Assembly: GCA_029532415.1 (NCBI GenBank)
Contig: JAQOTA010000053.1
Location: 3,720,001 to 3,784,000, forward strand
Source of the DNA: Marasmius tenuissimus
Taxonomy: Eukaryota; Basidiomycota; Agaricomycetes; Agaricales; Marasmiaceae
DNA length: 64,000 nucleotides
Direction: 5' to 3'
The notes below the pieces were generated by a model. It was given only the letters and a program-made list of their open reading frames with translations. It was not told the origin of the DNA and did no database searches. Both the position numbers and the translations under genes were made by a program. Positions 44,770-57,139 of this stretch are shown piece by piece (position 1 is the stretch's first letter; each line of letters begins with the position of its first letter).

Positions 44770-47700
44770 TTACACGTTACCAGAAAGGATATCATCCTTC
44801 GATCCCAAATAGAACACTGGAATTGCGTCGAGGGGTGCGCTCACGTTGACAAGCTTTCCTCCTGCTCCAAAGTCCTCGTCGGTCCACCTATAATTATGAT
44901 TAGAAAAGATGCTATCACGCGAGTGAGGAGACGGGGCATACCAATGCTTCCAGCTTGTTCCAGGATTCTTCTCATCGAGGGCTGGGAGGTAAACCTCTTT
45001 TGCAGTGACCCCTAGCTCACCAACCGGCGCAACGAGTAAGCGTTGGCCTAGGAAACAGCTGTATCAGTGAGAGGCCAAGTGACGAGCTCCGAGGGTAAGG
45101 ACGTACCAAACATGAACTGGTGGATGACTACAGGCTCGTTCGACTTGGTCCCGTTTGCTACGAACGGATCGGACGAGAAGTCGTAGTACATGGGCCGCAT
45201 AATCGCTTTCCCCGTCGCTTGCAGTTGTTCAAACAACTTTTTGACGTATGGGATGAGTTGATAGCGGAGGGCGATATACTATTCGACGTGAATAATCGTG
45301 ATAATCATTACGAGGCAATAGATTGGATGTCGTACCTTCTTGGTGATGACAAAGTTCTCTTCGCCATAGGACCAGGGCTAGTAGATGGATTTTCAGTGCG
45401 CGGGTCACGATGAGAGCTAGCATACGTACCTCATTAGGGCAAGGATTAGCATGGGGTAAAGTGCTGGTCCGTGGGAGGTTGCAGCTCCGTGTTCTATAAA
45501 TCACTCGCAAATTTTCCACAACCTATAGGTGAACCTGGACGTACCCGTGTACCCTCATCTGGAGCAACCTATCAGCATCGGAGGAGAGTGTAGTAGGTAG
45601 AAGCACATACGAATGGCAAGAACGTTCCCAGGCCGAACCAACGAACAAAGAGTTCCTTGCCCTAAGGCGAAGATTAGTCAAGCAGATAGAAGACACAAGG
45701 AACGAAAGAAGACTTGCCTCGTCCGTATCGATGTTCAACCCCGCAAACCCACCGATATCCAGCGTCCAAGACGAGATACCCGACGCGGCCATTGACACAC
45801 CGGACGTGACTTGCTGCAACAGCACATCGAATGTGGAGTCGGTATCTCCACTCCAGATGTACGAGCAGAACCGTTGACCGCCGACAAAGGTCGAGCGAGT
45901 CAACGACATGAATTGGCAGGTGTTCGGTGCAGTGTCGGTGAGGTTTTGGAACCCTTCCTCGATAGCTTGCTGGTGGAACCATGGGTACAACTTCCCTGTG
46001 CCTTCTTGAGTTCCGCTGTAGTATTGAGCAAAGGTACGGGAGAATGGGATGCCCCTGATGAGGTCTTGACCATCTTTTGCGCGGAAAGGTTATGAGTATC
46101 AAACACCTGTAACCCGACCTAATACCACTCACTGTTCTGGAATGGCTCTCCCAACGTTCCGCCTGTTGCGGCTGCGTCAGCTTTCGGTCGGAGGAACGAA
46201 CGAATACTCAGATACCATCAGCCTGATCGATCCAGAAATTGTTAATGCCTTTCGAGAAGTAGCTGTCGTTGAGACGCTTCCCTGATGGGATATGGGTAAG
46301 AATATCGCGTGGCAACGCAAGAAATATCTTACAGAGGAATTCACGGGCTTCGGGATTACTGGAATCGACTGTAATCCGAAGGTTCATATTCAGGCACCAA
46401 ATCATCACAACAGAAAAGAGCCCGAGACATACTGAGTCGCGTATAAACCCCCTCGAACGAATCTTGAATACCAGGTCCGTCTCGCGTGGTAGCAAGAAGC
46501 CCTTGTCGCTGTAACGTGATGTAGTTTTCCGACTTGTCTTCGACGGAGGGCCACAACGAGACCATAAGCTCCGCGCCTGTCAACTCCCTGACACGTTGCA
46601 CCATTCGCACAGGGTCTGGCCAAGGCTCAGTGTCAAACGACCAGTCTCCCTGGAACTTCCAAGCGAAGAAGTCTGTGAGATTGTGAGCAACGGACTTCTG
46701 AGGACAAAGAGCGTGGAAGTTACCGATGACGATGAGCGATACATTGACTTGCTCGTCATGGAACCGCTGCGCCAGATCCTCCACTTGAGTCTGGTTGTAG
46801 TAGCGAAGTTTCGACTGTTGATAACCAAGAGACCAGTCGGGGGGTAAAGGTTGACGACCTGTGACAGCAGTGAACTGTTTTTGCAAAGCATCGTAATCCC
46901 CTGGAGCTGCAGTGGTTCTGAGGAACTAGGTAAGCCAGAGCACGTCACCGAAGAGTATGGACGCACATGTAGTAGTCGACAACAGTGGTCTCGCTTGCCA
47001 CAACTCGGGTACGTTGGTGTCCGAATTCTAAAGAGCGATCAATGACAGCTCGACGACAGCAATCTCAGAGAACCCTACCAATGCGACCTTGCCCCGGCAT
47101 ATTGAAGAAGTGGAGGTAACCCTATAAAGTTCAACAGACCCGTCAATGGAGTGGCACGTCTTACGAGTGACCACAACTAACCTTGTTCGACATCCACACC
47201 GGCAACCTCACATTCGAATTCCAGTTAATCAAATCCACCACCTGCCCCTTCTTATTCACCGAATGGTCCTTACAACACGCCTGCTGTCCAACCCCATAAA
47301 ACTGCTCGTCCTCATCCGCGCTGAATGAGAAGTACGACTCAAAACTGCTAGCCCTGAAATCCTGAAAGTAGAACCTAGGCAACAACGTCTTCGTATCCGT
47401 AAACTCGCTAGTCAACAGCGTCGTAGAACCGTTAGACTCCACGCGGTGGAACGAGATCGTCCCATTTTGAACACTGGCCACGAGATTCCCGTTCCGGATG
47501 GTTGCAGAGGATTGGTAGGGTAATTTTATATCGTGAGAGAGGCCCTGGTTGCCTCCAGGTCCTTCGATAGGTGGGTCGATGATGGCAGACCATTCGTTGC
47601 CGGTAGGGTCTCGCATGATGGAGGCGCGAACGCGGAAGGCGTGGTTCCCAAACGGCTACAAAGCAGTGACCGAGTGAGTACATTGTCAAACAGGCAGAGG

Positions 47701-47906
47701 TGTCTACATACCTGTATGTAGACACGTTCATAACCGTTCTGAAGCTTGATACCAGTCGAGTTGGGCTGGAAGTACTCGCCCTCGTCGACATCGGCGGCAT
47801 TCACACCGAACAACGAGGAAAGGCCATCTCCTCCCCATGTTGCATCACGTATCAGAAGCAGGAAATGCACAGAGGCAGCGAAAAGAAACGCTGCCAGAGA
47901 TTTCAT
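44770..47906 (-). CDS. Secreted GH31 alpha-glycosidase (alpha-xylosidase/glucosidase type)
   Basis: Seventeen exons on the minus strand: 47712-47906, 47182-47655, 47079-47121, 46967-47027, 46724-46917, 46433-46672, 46333-46368, 46216-46281, 46133-46162, 45718-46073, 45611-45661, 45545-45558, 45430-45493, 45336-45377, 45107-45278, 44942-45047, 44770-44887; 753 aa. A signal peptide-like start (MKSLAAFLFAASVHFLLLIR) precedes the N-terminal galactose-mutarotase-like domain (EQFYGVGQQACCKDHSVNKK). The barrel carries PLPPDWSLGYQQSKLRYYNQ, the nucleophile Asp in NNFWIDQADG (about residue 431), the acid/base Asp in YIWSGDTDSTF, SGISSWTLDIGGFAG and ELFVRWFGLGTFLPFMRVHG. Known members release alpha-linked xylose or glucose from oligosaccharides; the exact substrate is not decidable. 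One intron is GC-AG (donor at 45717) and one exon is 14 nt. A palindromic CGG-N9-CCG lies about 400 bp upstream. Confidence 0.93.
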
Positions 47907-48637
47907 AGCGAAGGAGGAAGAAAAACAAGAGCGTGGTGTACTGGTCTCCGAGAGTTCACGCATCCGGTTTTTAAAAGAAACAAGAACTCGTGATAAGGGA
48001 AGGTTGACGTTCTGATCCTGAAGAATTCGATGCGGCTTTGAATTACACTGCGGGTCGGTTTCGCGTGAGTGGAGGTGATCAATGGAATCCGGTGACGTTT
48101 TTCGAAGGGAAGCGCGTTGATAATGAAATGGTGGTATTGTTGGGCCCCCACTTGTTCTCATTTCTGTTGATTTTGGGAGAAGTTGTAGCAGAAAGGAGCC
48201 AATAAAGCCGCATAACGAGACTAGAGACTTTGGAGGAGTACTGAGGTGGAAGTACGAAAATAACTCTGCAACTTTGAAGTTTGGGGCCAGTCCAGGTGGT
48301 TTAATCTACCCGGACCGTCGGTCCGCCCTTACCTTACGTCAGGCATGTCATTGTCAGGCCCTGGACCTGAAGTTCAAGTTGGTGAACTTCTCTGAACGAT
48401 CTGAACGTATTGACTCGAACCCTCCGACTCGCACCACTACAACTTGGCGCACACCCGCATCAGACACAATAGTTTCCAGAAGAGAAGAATAATTCATTCC
48501 CAACGTACGCCTACAGTTACATTGCTCCTTCATTATACATAATTTTCATGTCCAAAGAACCAACACATAACCGATAATCATACAACGTTCATCTGCGCAT
48601 TCTTCTTTTTTGATGTGGTAGACCGCACACAAGGCTC
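47907..48637. promoter_or_regulatory. GH31 promoter region with palindromic CGG-N9-CCG site
   Basis: The perfect palindrome CGGACCGTCGGTCCG at 48311-48325 has the CGG-N9-CCG form bound by some dimeric Zn2Cys6 regulators. It is followed by 'ctgaacgatctgaacg' near 48393, a short direct repeat. The right end also holds the 3' UTR of the aldehyde dehydrogenase gene. Confidence 0.45.
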
Positions 48638-50975
48638 TCAAATCTTCATGCCAAGGTTGACGTGAACGGCCTTGACAGCGGTGTAGCTGGAGAGAAAAAA
48701 AGTCCCATGTCATCATAAACCCTGTGGTCCCCCGCAGCGGACCCGAACCACTTACTTGTTCAAAGCGTACTCGCCAAGTTCACGTCCAATACCGGATTGC
48801 TTGAAGCCACCGAAAGGTACGCTCTCGTTCAAAGTGTTGGCGCAGTTGACCTAGTTGAATTCACCGTTAGCGGCGGCACTGACATTCCTCGTTCGTCACG
48901 AAACGTACCCATGCGGTACCGGCCTTGAGTCGGTGAGCAGTGTTCAAAGCCTTGTTGATATCTTGCGAGAACACAGCGGCTGCGAGACCGTAGACGGTGT
49001 CATTGGCCTGGCGAACAACATCGTCCTCATCCTCGAATTTGATGACAACACCAACGGGACCGAAGATCTCCTCCTGAACGATCTTCATGTCTGGGCGAGT
49101 ATCAGTGAAGATGGTGGGGTTGATGAAGTATCCCTCTTGGCCGTGACGGTCGCCACCGAGGTGGACGGTGGCACCTTGCTCCTTTCCAGAATCAATGTAG
49201 CCCATGATACGCTGTGGGTTTGGCGTGAGCTGAATGCACCGGCATATATGCCAGAAGAGGTGCTCACATCGTATTGGACTTGGGAAACCTGAGGACCTTG
49301 GTCGGTGTCCTTGGCGAAGGGGTCACCGAGTTTGATTTCCTTCGACTTCTCAGTGAACTTCTGGAGGAACTTGTCGTAGATGCCGGACTGCACGAAGATA
49401 CGAGTACCAGCACAGCAGGCTTGTCCGTGGTTCCAGCTGAAGAAGCGGATGTAAGGAAGAATAGAACCTACGATAAGATGATCAACTTACAAGACACCGT
49501 GGGCGGCCCAGGCAACGGCCTTCTCAAGATCGGCATCACTGAGGTAGGGCAATTAGCACGAATCGAAGGTTGCCAAGTTGGTTACGAACTTGAAGATGAT
49601 ATTCGGTGACTATGGCGGTGGGAGTTAGTGTCATGTTTTCCGTGAGTGAGCCAGTTCAACACACCTTTCCACCGAGTTCGAGTGTGACGGTCTTCAAGTT
49701 CGACTTGGCTGCGTTCTCCATGATCTTACGACCGACGAGTGTGCTACCAGTGAAAGCCACCTTTTCAATCTTCATGTGTGCGGATATGGCATTACCGACG
49801 GTGTGTCCGTAGCCGGTGACGACGTTTACAACACCAGGAGGGAAGATGTCGTTGATGATGCTGCACATACGGATAGCGGTCAAGGGAGTGAACTCCGAGG
49901 GCTAGGATCCAACCCCGTGAGTAAGAGGAATCGACAACCTTACGACCCAAGCTCACCTTCATAACGATAGTGTTTCCAGTGGCCAATGCTGAAGAGAGTT
50001 AGGAAAGCCGATAAGGGTATGTGCCAGACATTCTTACCCGGACCAATCTTCCATGCGAACATGAGCACTGAATGCGGAGTGTGAGCGAATGAGAAAGGCT
50101 ATAGACCGTAGAAAAACCTACATGGGAAGTTCCCTGTGATTTGTGGCGCGTGTTTTTAGTAGTCTGAGAAAGCTGAGGATCTGGGGTGCATACATGGGAT
50201 AATTTGGCCCTGTAGAATGGCGTCAGTGAACGTCGAAGACAGTTGAGAGAAGACGACTTACAACAACACCGATGGGTTCGTGACGGGTGTATGTCAACTT
50301 GTCTTCGTTTGTCTGCCGAAAAATGAGTTCTCCCGTTCCTTCGAATTCGGTAACCTGTGACTAACCTCTTGGACCTGACCGTGGATCTTGTCCGCCCATC
50401 CGGCATAGTAACGGATGGTGTCGATGGCGAATTGAGTGTCGACGTTCATCGCCCACGCGAAGGTTTTACCTGATCGATGGGTCGGTATCGGACTCGGGAG
50501 CGAAGTAAGTCTACGTACCGTTGTCCAAAACTTCTAGAGCTGCCAATTCTTGTTGGGCAGCCTCCATCGCTTGCCACAACTTGGTCAGTAGCCTCGCACG
50601 TTGGCCACCGGACGCTTTGAGACCCCAGACAGTGTCGAATGCTTTCTGAGCAGCGTCAACAGCGGCGTCGACGTCTTTGGCGGTACCCTCGGCAATCTTG
50701 GTAACAACCTGGCCGTTGGCTGGACAGGATGGTCAGTAAGACGTGATTGGGCGTGATATGGAAGATTTGGACCCACTTGGGTTGACGACACTGATCAAAG
50801 GGAAATCGTTAGAATTTTAACAAGTGATCGAGCAGAGTAAATAAAATACACCGTACTCGATAGTGCTCTTATCGGCTCCATCAACGAACTTGCCATTGAT
50901 GTAGAGACCAGTAGGGAAGTTGACCTTTCCCTTAAAGGAGGGGGTGTTGAACTCGTGTGAGAATGAAGGAGACAT
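48638..50975 (-). CDS. NAD(P)-dependent aldehyde dehydrogenase (class 1/2 type)
   Basis: Sixteen exons: 50857-50975, 50777-50790, 50519-50719, 50366-50469, 50262-50312, 50194-50209, 50122-50133, 50038-50067, 49957-49988, 49665-49901, 49590-49609, 49491-49538, 49268-49436, 48909-49211, 48756-48850, 48638-48686; 499 aa, the normal length. Motifs: [78 protein letters not shown] with the general-base Glu near 268, [13 protein letters not shown] with the catalytic Cys near 302, [13 protein letters not shown] and [14 protein letters not shown]. It oxidises aldehydes to acids; fungal members serve ethanol/acetaldehyde, fatty or aromatic aldehyde metabolism. There is no mitochondrial presequence, so it is probably cytosolic. 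Four exons are only 12-20 nt and are confirmed by exact phase and invariant residues. Confidence 0.96.
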
Positions 50976-52639
50976 TGTGAGTGAGTGGTGGGGGGTTGAG
51001 AGGAGGGAGAACAGGAGCATAAAACATCCCGGTATTTATTTGGCACATAGACGACGTCAAGGGTCAGGATGTCTTGTCCGCGTGAACGGGCCAGTCCAAT
51101 AGCAGGTCAGTTGACCGTAATCCTGATAAATCCATATTCCGTGATGTCGATCTGTGATTTGGGAGCGGGATCCCCTCTGCAACCCCACATTCTGCGCAAT
51201 GTCAACCAATTACAATAAGCGGGGCCGGCCGACGTTAGCATAGAAAGCAAGCCCAGAGGCAGCTCTGGACGTGGCTACTGCCATCGCAAAGCCTTGTAAG
51301 ACATACTAATTCTGTACTCCTTCCCGCCGATCTGTGATCACGATCGGGTACCCCACAGGCTCCCATAGGCAAGCAACTGGAACATCACAAAGCCGCAAAA
51401 CATCACACCGTCACGATGTTTGTGGAGAGGAGGACGATTCACTCTTCGTAAAAAAGACTGTATTACAGATGGACAAGCTCCTGGGGATGCAAGTTGAACC
51501 TATCCTGAGCTGTTGAAAGACGAATACATTCCAAGCGGGATGCGGAAGTGGCTGACAGTTCCGATCGATGTCCATCGGGTCTTGCTCGGGGCCCCACCGG
51601 AATCAAATGCATCCGAATGAGGGGAAGTGAGGGGAAAGCGCGAACTGACCTGCCCTCAACTCCAAGCGCTCGACGTGCTCTCTCGACCTCCCTCATCGTG
51701 ATATTCAATTGCAAGTCGGGGCCAGATGCTAAAGTCAAGCTAGGACGACGTCGCCAGAGACGTGCAGATCAGGTGGACGTCGAATTTCTCCAATCCTAAC
51801 GTCGCCTTCAAATAACCGTTTTCGAATTTTGACCGGCGGCTTCTTTTTATTGCGCACCTCATCCACGCGCATGGGGCCCTATGGGGCCAATCGGAACTCG
51901 ACTGCTGTAGAATCCAATTACACTTATATGATTTGAAGGGGTTGCTCGAATTTGCCTACCCTAAGAAACAGGTAGAGATGGAGTGGTGATTGCAGGTCTG
52001 TACAGACTGTACTGAACTTCGAAACCCTAGTGCGCAACCGTGGAAGGTCGGTTTCCCGCAACGCTCCAAGCCGCTAGCAAGGGGCGTACCTATGTAATTC
52101 CTCCTGGGTAAATCGCAACAGGGCCCACCGGTCTGGGAATATCTGCGGCTTTCGGAGGATATCCGCACGTGCAGACGTCTGTACCCACGCACGGACCAGG
52201 TTTAGGGCAGGGCAAAGGGGGCCCTTTCAAATCGCGTTCTGAGCCATTTGCTGGACGAACTTTCATCGATTTTCCTCGGTGCGAGCAAGATTTCGGAGAA
52301 GTTCGAAATCATGGACAAGCTACAAGCAGAAAATTAGCCAGTGCCGAGGAATCTCAAACATCAAACACTTCTGAAACTCCTCCGAACCTGTAGGCATGCT
52401 GAAGCAGCTTATGAGCTTCTACCATCCTGGGAGCTCCATACAATGACATAGGGCCTGTGTAGTCAACAGCGTGACTGTTGATTATATATACCTTTTGTGT
52501 AGTGGTTTGTGCGTCAGGCCCGCGCAGGCTTCTGGAACCCCTTCTAACCCTTCCTCCACCTCGCCTGCCGAGAGCTGTGTAGATCCATACGGAAATCGCC
52601 AGATACCCTCTGGTATCCCCAGTTAGTGCAGGTGTGTTT
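50976..52639. other. Long intergenic region, no gene seen
   Basis: About 1.66 kb. The ALDH promoter should occupy the left end, where a CT/CA-rich stretch precedes the ATG on the minus strand. Overlapping ORFs of up to about 90 codons lack motifs. The string 'ccgctagcaaggggc' near 52069 is shared with the region near 30097. Confidence 0.45.
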
Positions 52640-52800
52640 TTCACTGAGAGGCCTAACTAACGACTTGGATTTCTTCGTAGCTTCAACCGGCGACTTCGGC
52701 TCCACACCACCGCCGGATACATCAACCACCTCGACCGGCAAGACTTTTGTCGTTGCTTTGGCCTCTGCGCCCATCGGCTCACTCGGACTCAATAGGCCTA
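52640..52800 (-). pseudogene. Fragment of the repeat-encoded 201-aa ORF
   Basis: On the minus strand the frame reads KATTKVLPVEVVDVSGGGVE, then KSPVEATKKSKS, closely matching the C-terminal part of the ORFs at 31727-32332 and 57140-57739. Flanking parts of the repeat are missing. The fragment is more diverged at DNA level than A and B are from each other. Confidence 0.7.
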
Positions 52801-53228
52801 AGCCTTGGCGATCTCGAAGGGCATCGACGAGATCAAGAATTCCCGCGTATGGGCCACGGGCAAAGCGGCCAGGCGCAGTGATTGAATGGGTAGCGTATAA
52901 TCACCATCTCTTCGGCTTCGTGTTGATCAATTCATTGACAGAACCCGATTATCTAGATGCGTAAATAAGAGATGCAGCACCAGCTCTCGCGGCCACCTCC
53001 TTGTTTCTTTCTCCTTCCATATCTTCCAACGGATAATGACTGCAGGTCCCAGTAAGTCGACGCACGGTGGTGAGCTATCTTTCGATTCAAGCAGTCCCAC
53101 TTCATCTTACGAGTGCTTGTAGTCTACTCCTTTACACACAGATCCTCTTCGACAGAGGTTCACGCTGGATCAAGACGGTATGTCTGCTTCGTGATGTTGG
53201 ACACTGCTACGCTGAATCACATTTGCAG
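52801..53228. other. Probable 5' region of the fused two-domain gene
   Basis: The first exon(s) of the downstream gene should lie here, but no signal peptide in a credible splice context could be fixed. One option starts ATG at 53037 with donor GTAAGT at 53051 and an exon ending at a GTATGT donor near 53180. Confidence in any single model is low. Confidence 0.3.
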
Positions 53229-55509
53229 GACGACGGAGCGCGTTCGGCGCCTGGAAAGCCGTCAAGCCTCTGATGATGCTCAGACCTCTCTGACCCTCGA
53301 CTCAAAGGTCATCTCGAAAGTGATGGAAGAGCCGTCGGAAACGGAAGCAAAGGCCGGGAGTCCGTGTCAGCTCACTGACCAAATTCCACCTTGTCTGATC
53401 TTCGTTCCTGCTGATCAGCATACGCTACATCCCTCATATCATCCAACAACTTCATCAACTTTTGTGCTAAGGTCAATCTCCCACTCACCAATGGGATGCC
53501 AATCACAGAAAGTTCGTGCAACCCAGCCCCAATGGGTATCATACCATCAACCGACCGCATTCCTTCTCTTAAATTCCAATTTCCACTCAACGGCGCTGTC
53601 TTGGCAATAAACAAACCCTTCACGGTACTTTTGGGGATCAACAACTTGGCAACCGAAAATCTCGTCAATAGGCGGACAAACTATCTTGCTGCACCACAGC
53701 AAGTCGATCCAAACGGCCTCGTACTTGGCCACGCTGCGATAGTCATTGAACAGTTAGACACTCTAAATCAGACGGCCACAACCAATCCTCGTCAATTTAT
53801 CTATTTTAAAACAGTTGTCGAGAAGCTCCACAGCGGATATCTTGGCTTCGACGTCCCCGGCAATTTGCCAGCGGGCTCCTATAGACTTTCGTCTGTGACG
53901 ACGGATGCGAATTATCACTCTATCGTAGTTCCCTTATACTACAGCACGGATCCATCGACGACGCAATATACGTGGGTGTCATATCCATATGTCATCGTCC
54001 GCCTCCAGTCCTGATTGCAATTCTCCTCCAATTAGTTCACGGTTCGAGGTGAAATTACTTCACGGTCGGCAAAGCGCGAGGCCGATGCGAACAGAGTGTT
54101 TCCACGTCAAAACGGGAATACGAATACATCAAGCTCCAACGGCGATGCGGAGACTTCGACGACCCTCCTTTCCTCACAAATTGCTGTCAACTTTTCAAAA
54201 GATGGACTAGACACGAACCCTCTCCCTGGTGCGTAATTTGCCAGGTGTCAAGCGTATCTGACGGTCCGCATAGGCCAAGTCGCTTCTTTGACTTCAAGAA
54301 ACAACTTCATTAACTATTGCCTCACTACTAACAAGGTTTTGACCAATGGCCAACAATGGAGCAACGACTCGTGTAACCCCATACCTATAGGCACCATACC
54401 CTCGTCATCCAAAATGCCCTCATTCAAGTTTCTGTACCCGAAAAACTTCGATACGATACCCCCGAATGAGGCTTTCACAATCCGACTTGGCTTCAGGAAT
54501 ATGGATATCGAGATGACGAATCCCGAGACTCGCTACTTGTCTGCACCCCAACAGCTGGCAGGCGACGGGTCCATCAAAGGTTACGCGCAGGTCGTCATTG
54601 AGGCCCTTACATCGTTAAACCAGACAAGCTTCACGGATCCCCTTAGAGTAGCCTTCGCTGCATCGATGAATGGCTCCACCGGAGATGGCGTGCTTGTCAC
54701 TGACGCTTCAAAGGGTCTACCGGCTGGTTTCTATCGAATGTCTTCGAGGGCGCTCACCGCGAACCATGCTCCGCTTGCGTACCCACTCGCGGTCAGAGGT
54801 ACAGTAGATGATGTTATATACGTGAGTGCCTTGTGGAACTCTGGCTTTCCTTCCTTTCTGACCTTTCCTGCCCCAGTTTCAGGTGGGGGACGGAGGCTCA
54901 CCGGGTTCAATAGCTGCAAACTCAATAATTGCTACTGCTCCAGTGGCAGCATCTACATCTACATCTGTGAGAGCAACCCATATTGATCGGGCATAGGAAA
55001 CTTACGCAAATTCTTCTCATCACTTTTTAGATTGCACCTAGCGAGCTGCCAGAAGGTGGTGGCAGCGGTTCCAGGTGTGTGATGATCGCATTTCCACACC
55101 ATCCCCACTCCCCCCCCCCCTCTTCAGAATTCCAGCCACTGACGACCGTCATGTTCTCAGTCCCATGGCTTCAGGCGCAGTTATAGGCGGATCAATAGGG
55201 GGGGTAATCCTAGTCGTTATCATAGCTATCTCTCTTCTCCTCTTACGCAGTCGGAGGAAGAGGAGGAGGGAAGGCTCGGAACCCGCATTTGATACACCCC
55301 AACGTACATACCCCTTCCCATTTACAAGCAACTCGCAGATGGCGAACATCGTACCGTTCTTGGAGACGAGTAAAATCACGGACGGTAGATCAAAAGATGG
55401 GAGGAGAGCTGTGGGGTTGGAATCGTCAGAGGCGGGCGGGAGCTCGAGTCGACGGTTGAGTTTTGGATCGGTCGCTCCTTCGTATCATACAGTCGCCCAA
55501 GAGGGGTAA
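53229..55509 (+). pseudogene. Membrane protein with two fused secreted-type domains; first domain frameshifted
   Basis: Exons 53229-53359, 53419-53971, 54036-54228, 54274-54821, 54877-54966, 55031-55074 and 55128-55509; N-terminus unresolved. Domain 1 (LTLDSKVISKV ... NNFINFCAKVNLPLTNG, SSCNPAPMGIIPSTDRIPSL, TNYLAAPQQVDPNGLVLGHA, GSYRLSSVTTDANYH) and domain 2 (VASLTSRNNFINYCLTTNKV, DSCNPIPIGTIPSSSKMPSF, TRYLSAPQQLAGDGSIKGYA, GFYRMSSRALTANHA) are paralogous. This is a family of fungal secreted proteins that I recall being database-misnamed 'ribosomal protein s17'. Each domain ends at an equivalent splice site (DDAIY/FTV and DDVIY/FQV). A transmembrane helix follows (VIGGSIGGVILVVIIAISLL), with a basic stop-transfer run and a Ser-rich tail. 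In domain 1 one base is missing (or two extra) near 53941, between VVPLY and HGSIDDAIY. Two domains in one chain is unusual for this family. Confidence 0.65.
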
Positions 55510-55769
55510 TAAATACTTAGTTATGCTGTCAACTTTCCTGCCTTGCAAGGTATCTACTGGATTCTACTGATGAGACGAATCAAGGACGCTTCGTGGTCGG
55601 GAAACAAGCCAGAAAGGGAATGGCGACGGGATACTTATTGAAGATGTTCTCGCTGTTTTCGTATCGGGGCTCGGGAAGCCGATTCTGATCCAGAAGTCTG
55701 GGATATGATGCGAGGTTGGAAAACGATACTATAGATACTTCGTGATGCTGGACAGCCCACAGATAAGGT
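55510..55769. other. 3' region, no gene seen
   Basis: Short spacer between the stop of the fused-domain gene and the start of repeat copy B. Confidence 0.5.
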
Positions 55770-55849
55770 AAACAAAATTGGTACAGTAACTAGATCGATA
55801 CACAGTTCGCGACACAAAACACTAAACGTATAATCCATGTTGCAGTCGA

Positions 55850-56940
55850 TAGTCTAAGAGCAAAAACACGCCATCCCTCGCTACCTCCCTCGACCATCTC
55901 CCCCACCTCTCACAGCTCACGCCCACGTCACAACAAACCTCACCCAATAAACCTACAAATCCCGTCTTGTCCTATACACGGCTAGGGTAAGGAGACCGGC
56001 CCTCCGGCGTTGACAGCGGATCGATCTACTTAACGAGGTCTTGTACACGGCGAGACGGAGCTTGAGGTTCTTCGGGCGTTTCATAGACTTGTTGTGGAGG
56101 AGGCTTGAGTTGTAGGAGGTGGGCGGAAACGGCCAAGGGAAGTAGCGAGAGCCCGGCCAGAAGAGCACTAAGAAGGAAACGGAAAGAAAGAGACTCACCT
56201 CGTAGATACGACTACCCCACTCTCACTGCCTCCCTCGTCCATCCTCCCCGCCTCTCACAACGCAAAACCTCATCACATCAATCCACATCACCCAATGACC
56301 ATCCAACTTGCATCTCGTCCCATACACGGCAAGGGTAAGCAGACCGACCCTCCTGCTTCGACAGCGGATAGATCTTCTTATCGAGGTCTTGTATACGGCG
56401 AACTGTAACTTGACGTTCTTCGGGCATGTGAGTTGTTGTGGCGCGGGCTTGTATTGACAGAGGCGGAGGGAAAGGCGAAGGAGGTACCGAGAGCCCAACC
56501 AGATCGAAGCACATAGGCAGCACCAATCCCAAAGGCGAGAGAAAGAACGTACCTGTAATCGGAGAACAACGCAAAGGCCAAGACGAAATCGAGACTCACC
56601 TGGCAGACACGCCTACTCTCGCTACCTCCCTCGCCCATCTCCCCTCACCCCCCACAACTCAAAACCCCACCACAGCAACCCTCACCCAATGAACCTCCAA
56701 ATTCCATCTCGTCTCATACACGGCTAGGGTAAGGAGACCGACCTTCCTGTCCTGACAGCGGATCGATCTACTTATCGAGGTCTTGTATACGGCGACACGG
56801 AGCTTGAGGCACTTCGGGCGGTACGTTGAGTTGCTGTTGCGGGGACTTGAGTTGTAGGAGGTGGGTGTGAACCGGCGAAGAAGGTAGCGGGAGCCTAGCC
56901 AAAACAGAAATCAGAAGATGACAAAAAGGGCGAGACTCAC
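55850..56940. repeat. Three-module tandem array in repeat copy B
   Basis: The landmark 'cgaggtcttgta' occurs near 56034, 56381 and 56774. Donor-like 'gactcac' (minus-strand GTGAGTC) occurs at 56192, 56593 and 56934. Spacing is the same as in copy A, so the array formed before the segment was copied. Confidence 0.8.
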
Positions 56941-57132
56941 CTCTTTGGGTACCTGAGTTAGAGCGAGGGGCTTGAATGATAAGAAGCAGGCGAAACGAGC
57001 GACAGATGTAACGAGAGCATGACTGAGCTTGAAGGATGTAATCAGCGCCAATTCCAGGGAGAGGACGAGTGAAGCCTTACCGACATAAAGCTCATAAACA
57101 ACGCAAATTCTGTAACAGCGAGACAACACCAT
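56772..57132 (-). CDS. Small conserved two-exon ORF in repeat copy B (unknown function)
   Basis: Counterpart of the ORF at 31360-31719: it starts MVLSRCYRICVVYELYVGKA, has the same donor after PKE, the same acceptor (exon 2 at 56772-56894) and the same stop. One Ile to Arg and one Ala to Val change are visible in exon 1. Confidence 0.35.
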
Positions 57133-57139
57133 AACCCAA

